Shown here in pieces: positions 5,186 through 8,089 of a stretch of DNA of 8,089 bases; the stretch's first letter is position 1, and every line of letters starts with the position of its first letter. The stretch comes from JAPLXD01 sp041661585 (lineage in GTDB: Bacteria; Patescibacteriota; Minisyncoccia; Moranbacterales; UBA11712), in contig JBAZUC010000036.1 in NCBI GenBank assembly GCA_041661585.1, positions 1 through 8,089 on the forward strand. Direction: 5' to 3'. The translations under genes were made by a program, and so were the position numbers. Below the pieces are notes generated by a model. The model had not been told where the DNA came from and ran no database searches. It saw nothing but the letters and a program-made list of their open reading frames with translations.

Positions 5186-6194
5186 CAAAAATATGAGCGG
5201 AAAAACTCATCCCGAGCATCAATATCTGGATCTCATGAAGGATATTTTGGAAAACGGTTCGGACAAAAAGTTGTTTTTGACTCCGGAAGTGCAGGAACAA
5301 TACAAAAAGAAGGGCGAAGAATTGCCGTTCATCCGTTCTGTTTTCGGGCGGGTGATCCGTTTTGATCTCAATGAAGGTTTTCCGCTCCTGACCACCAAAA
5401 AAGTTTTTTATCGGGGAATTTTTGAGGAGCTGTTGTGGTTTTTGACCGGCGATTCAAACATCAAATATCTGGTTGACCGGGATGTTCATATTTGGGATGA
5501 ATGGGCTTGGAAAAAATATCACAAGCATTGCTTGGAGAATGATCCCGAAAAAGATATGGACCAAGAAACGTTTGTTGCCAAGCTGAAAGCCGAAGCCGCG
5601 GACAGCGAATTTGTGAAAAAATGGGGAGATCTGGTGACGATATATGGCCGGATGTGGCGCAAATGGCCGGCAAGCGACGGGCATCTGATCGATCAATTGG
5701 ACTATTGTATAAAAGGACTCAAGGACAAGCCATATCGAAAATCATATTGCGTTTCGGCTTGGAATCCGGACTTCATATATGCAATGGCTTCGCCGGAGAA
5801 CAAGAATGAAGTCCCTCCGTTTTGCCATACAACGTTTCAATTTTCAGTCGTGAACGACAAACTCAATTTGGGAATGTACCAAAGGAGCGCCGATCTTTTT
5901 CTGGGTGTGCCATTCAACATTGCGAGTTACGCGCTTCTGCTTCAAATGGTTTCGCAAGTGGTTGGAATTCCGGTGGGCGAGTTTGTTCATTTTTTCGGGG
6001 ATGTCCACATCTATTCCAATCATTTCGAGCAGGTCAAAGAGCAAATGGCGCGTGAGCCCAAGTCTTTCCCCAAAATGATTCTCAATCCGGAGGTGAAAAA
6101 TATTGATGATTTCAGCTACATTGATTTCACGCTTGAAGGATATGATCCGCATCCGGCCATCAAGGCGGAAATTGTGAATGTCGGCGGATCTTAA
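5178..6194 (+). CDS. thyA: Thymidylate synthase ThyA
   Basis: Converts dUMP and 5,10-methylenetetrahydrofolate to dTMP and dihydrofolate. Family residues in order: phosphate-binding Arg53 (FIRSVFGRVIRF), FPLLTTKKVFYRGIFEELLWFLTGDSN (68-94), YGRMWRKWP (156-164), and the catalytic Cys216 in PPFCHTTFQF (213-222). They continue with YQRSADLFLGVPFNIASYALLL (234-255, with Asp239 and Asn247) and HIYSNH (277-282, with His277 and Tyr279). At 338 residues it exceeds the E. coli enzyme (264). About 37 of the extra residues form an insert at 110-150, where Lactobacillus-type enzymes also carry one. The end reads NVGGS rather than the common terminal Val. The GTG start overlaps the dCMP deaminase gene by 8 nt and follows AAGGAG; Met6 at 5193 is the alternative start. 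Its product dihydrofolate needs a reductase, which is not in this window. Confidence 0.96.
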   Translation: MNNKNMSGKTHPEHQYLDLMKDILENGSDKKLFLTPEVQEQYKKKGEELPFIRSVFGRVIRFDLNEGFPLLTTKKVFYRGIFEELLWFLTGDSNIKYLVDRDVHIWDEWAWKKYHKHCLENDPEKDMDQETFVAKLKAEAADSEFVKKWGDLVTIYGRMWRKWPASDGHLIDQLDYCIKGLKDKPYRKSYCVSAWNPDFIYAMASPENKNEVPPFCHTTFQFSVVNDKLNLGMYQRSADLFLGVPFNIASYALLLQMVSQVVGIPVGEFVHFFGDVHIYSNHFEQVKEQMAREPKSFPKMILNPEVKNIDDFSYIDFTLEGYDPHPAIKAEIVNVGGS

Positions 6195-6196
6195 GC

Positions 6197-6236
6197 AATC
6201 AGGTAAGTAATTAATTACGTAATCAGGTAAGTAATT
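6197..6236. repeat. Two 16-bp direct repeats with interleaved palindromes
   Basis: AATCAGGTAAGTAATT occurs perfectly twice, at 6197-6212 and 6221-6236, with an 8-bp spacer (24-bp period, just over two helical turns). The spacer and inner repeat ends form the palindromes GTAATTAATTAC (6207-6218) and ATTACGTAAT (6214-6223). The block fills nearly the whole gap between thyA and the dUTPase-like gene. The AGG in the second copy (6225-6227) may serve as a weak SD 11 nt before the ATG at 6239. It may be a protein-binding site, a duplicated RBS or a slippage duplication. Confidence 0.8.
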
Positions 6237-6238
6237 CC

Positions 6239-6778
6239 ATGATTCTTGGCATCAAAGAGCTTCATCGTTTGGTGGCGGAGCAAAAATTGGTTGAAAATTT
6301 GTGTGAGCGGGAGATGAAAAATCCCGAAGGAGCAGGCTTTGATTTGCAGATGGGAGAAATATTTGAGCTCGAGGGTGATGGTTATCTTGGCATTGAAGAA
6401 AGAAACACGCCCGAAACAAAATCGGTCGCGAAATATGAGGAGGGTAAAAGTAATTCGTTTGTTTTTGAGCCGGGAAAATATTATCTCATCAAAACGATGG
6501 AAAAAGTGAACTTGCCGCTTGATTTGATGGCGGTTATTTTTCCGCGAACGACGTTATTTCGCTCGGGACTGGCGCTTTTCAATGGGCAAGTCGCCCCGGG
6601 ATATTGCGGAGAGCTGACTTTCGGTCTTTGTAATCTTGGAAAGTCGAAAATCAAAGTTGATCTTGGCGCAAGAGTGGTGCATATCACTTTCCACCAAGTA
6701 TTGGGAGAAGGCAACGAGTATCGTGGTCAGTGGCAGGGAGGTCGTGTTTCGACAGAAGGCAAAGAAGTTCAAGTATAA
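6239..6778 (+). CDS. dUTPase/dCTP deaminase superfamily protein, catalytic Asp replaced
   Basis: The trimeric dUTPase/dCTP deaminase fold normally hydrolyses dUTP to dUMP or deaminates dCTP. Recognisable pieces are GAGFDLQMG (31-39, motif 1), FPRTTLFRSGLALF (101-114, motif 2), GQVAPGYCGELTFGLCNLG (115-133 region, motif 3), GARVVHITF (143-151), and YRGQWQGGRV (161-170, C-terminal arm). It most resembles the archaeal-type dUTPases, in which motif 3 reads roughly VWDPGYEG. Here the Asp position is Ala119, and the Glu of dCTP deaminases also appears absent (Gly129 or nearby in a manual alignment). Activity is therefore uncertain. At 179 residues the length is normal and there is no frameshift. 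It follows thyA by 44 nt, which suggests a role in dUMP supply or dUTP sensing. Whether it is a dUTPase, a dCTP deaminase or a nucleotide-binding regulator cannot be settled from sequence alone. Confidence 0.8.
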   Translation: MILGIKELHRLVAEQKLVENLCEREMKNPEGAGFDLQMGEIFELEGDGYLGIEERNTPETKSVAKYEEGKSNSFVFEPGKYYLIKTMEKVNLPLDLMAVIFPRTTLFRSGLALFNGQVAPGYCGELTFGLCNLGKSKIKVDLGARVVHITFHQVLGEGNEYRGQWQGGRVSTEGKEVQV

Positions 6779-6787
6779 ACAAATCCT

Positions 6788-8089
6788 ATGAAATACAAGC
6801 CAACAATTGGAATGGAGGTGCATGTCGAGCTTGCGACTGATTCGAAGATGTTTTGTGCGTGCAAAAACGAACTGGGGCTCGATCGAATCCCAAACACGAA
6901 TATTTGTCCTGTTTGCACAGGCCAGCCAGGAGCGCTCCCCGCGGCGAACGAGAAAGCAATTGAATATGTGGTGAAAGCGGGGCTGGCGCTGGGCTCAGAA
7001 ATTGCAAAAATTTCAAAATTCGATCGGAAAAACTATTTTTATCCCGATCTGCCGAAGGGCTATCAAATTTCGCAATATGATCAGCCATTGTGCATCAGCG
7101 GGCATCTTGACGTGGGAGGCAAAAAAATTGGCATTACGAGAATTCACCTTGAAGAAGATACCGGAAAATTGATCCACCAAAAAGGAAATGATTTCAGCCT
7201 GGTCGATTTCAACCGTTCGGGAGTGCCGCTCATGGAACTTGTGACGGAGCCGGATATCACATCTTCCGATGAAGCGAAAAAATTCTGTGAACAACTCCAA
7301 TTGATTCTGCGCTATATTGGAATATCGGACGCGGATATGGAAAAAGGGCAGATGAGATGCGAAGCCAACATTTCCATTTCAACGAATGAAAAGATGGGGA
7401 CAAAAGTCGAAGTGAAAAATCTCAACTCTTTCAAGGTGGTTGAGAAAGCCATTGAATACGAAATAAAAAGACAAGCCGAACTTTTGGATGAAGGAAAAGA
7501 AATTTCTCAAGAAACGCGCGGCTGGGACGAGAGCAAGATGATCACTTTTTCCCAGCGCGAAAAAGAATCGGCGCATGACTACAGATATTTTCCGGAACCT
7601 GATCTTCCGACGCTTGAGATTGGCGGGGAATTTGTTGAAAAATTGAAATCCCAGCTTCCGGAGTTGCCGGCGCAAAAAGCGAAAAGATTTACTGAAGAAT
7701 ACAAAATTTCTGATTATGACGCTGAAGTTTTGGTGCGCGACAAAGTCCTCGCGGAATTTTTCGAGGAGTCAGTGAGTGAAGCGCGGGAATTGTCCGGGAA
7801 CTCCGACAAAATCGCGAAATTGACGGCAAATTATATTCTCACGGAAATCAGGAAATATTTGGACGAAAAAACGACGATCAGCGATTTGAAATTGACAAGT
7901 GAAAATTTTGGCGAGCTGATGAGTATTATTGATAAGGACAAGATAAACTCAAGCGCCGCGCAAACCGTACTTTTCGAAATGATCGAAACGGGCGCCGATC
8001 CGGAACATATAATCGCCGAAAAAAATTTGGCGCAAATGGACGACGAAAATGAAATTGAAGATTTGGTAAAAAAAATAATCAACGATAAT
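6788..8089 (+). CDS. gatB: Asp-tRNA(Asn)/Glu-tRNA(Gln) amidotransferase subunit B, partial
   Basis: GatB is the tRNA-binding kinase-like subunit of GatCAB, which converts Glu-tRNA(Gln) and Asp-tRNA(Asn) to the amide forms in organisms lacking GlnRS or AsnRS. The frame is open from the ATG to the window end (434 codons, no stop). Full GatB is about 475-480 residues, so roughly the last 40-45 are missing. It opens KYKPTIGMEVHVEL, followed by the zinc cysteines FCAC (22-25) and CPVC (40-43). KFDRKNYFYPDLPKGYQISQ (77-96), the metal/ATP-site HLEEDTGK (120-127) and DFNRSGVPLMELVTEPD (140-156) come next, then MRCEANIS and the RGWDESK segment. The helical and YqeY-like tRNA-binding domains begin around residue 290 (LPELPAQKAKRF). 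The gene starts 9 nt after the dUTPase-like stop, with no SD, so it is probably read from the same transcript. Confidence 0.96.
   Translation, partial: MKYKPTIGMEVHVELATDSKMFCACKNELGLDRIPNTNICPVCTGQPGALPAANEKAIEYVVKAGLALGSEIAKISKFDRKNYFYPDLPKGYQISQYDQPLCISGHLDVGGKKIGITRIHLEEDTGKLIHQKGNDFSLVDFNRSGVPLMELVTEPDITSSDEAKKFCEQLQLILRYIGISDADMEKGQMRCEANISISTNEKMGTKVEVKNLNSFKVVEKAIEYEIKRQAELLDEGKEISQETRGWDESKMITFSQREKESAHDYRYFPEPDLPTLEIGGEFVEKLKSQLPELPAQKAKRFTEEYKISDYDAEVLVRDKVLAEFFEESVSEARELSGNSDKIAKLTANYILTEIRKYLDEKTTISDLKLTSENFGELMSIIDKDKINSSAAQTVLFEMIETGADPEHIIAEKNLAQMDDENEIEDLVKKIINDN

Noticed and set aside
7013..8082. Minus-strand ORFs opposite gatB
   Set aside because: They are shadows of a strongly conserved GatB frame and show no recognisable motifs.

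Overview
The window looks like a chromosomal stretch of a Patescibacteria (Candidate Phyla Radiation) bacterium, probably from the Parcubacteria/Moranbacteria side. This is an inference from protein style, compact gene packing, scarcity of Shine-Dalgarno (SD) sites and AT-rich intergenic DNA; no marker gene fixes the taxon. TAG, TAA and TGA all end genes here (TGA ends the exonuclease and the 155-residue ORF), so the standard bacterial code is in use. All the supported genes are housekeeping or small accessory genes, and no mobile element, CRISPR array or defence cassette is visible.

Left end (1-924, minus strand): smpB is followed by ssrA, the tmRNA gene. The window edge cuts ssrA inside its T-arm. 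Together they encode the trans-translation ribosome-rescue system. The tmRNA tag can be read: 24 codons, starting with the GCA resume codon and ending in ...SAIA. Four tandem 7-bp repeats lie just upstream of the tmRNA 5' end and supply -10-like boxes.

Centre left (925-3255, plus strand): argS is divergent from smpB. The 58-bp gap between them holds a sigma70-type promoter for each gene, both placed so that the mRNA would start at or about 2 nt before the ATG (leaderless). A standalone DEDDy exonuclease of the PolB-exonuclease type follows argS and ends at a small terminator.

Centre (3256-4621, plus strand): a LexA-like self-cleaving repressor with an operator-like palindrome over its promoter overlaps, by ATGA, an unrecognised 155-residue ORF with a CPKC motif. 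An 18-bp-armed inverted repeat follows, then a promoter whose TATAAT is directly adjacent to a strong terminator hairpin.

Right (4622-8089, plus strand): dCMP deaminase, thymidylate synthase and a dUTPase/dCTP-deaminase-fold protein form a thymidylate cluster (dCMP to dUMP to dTMP, with possible dUTP clearance). gatB (Asp-tRNA(Asn)/Glu-tRNA(Gln) amidotransferase subunit B) follows 9 nt later and runs off the window end. The dUTPase-like protein has Ala where the catalytic Asp is expected, and a 16-bp direct repeat precedes it.

The best leads are regulatory: the paired leaderless promoters, the promoter/terminator superposition before the dCMP deaminase gene, the LexA-type operator candidate with its coupled unknown gene, and the altered active site of the dUTPase-like protein. 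I did not find a clearly new multi-gene system.
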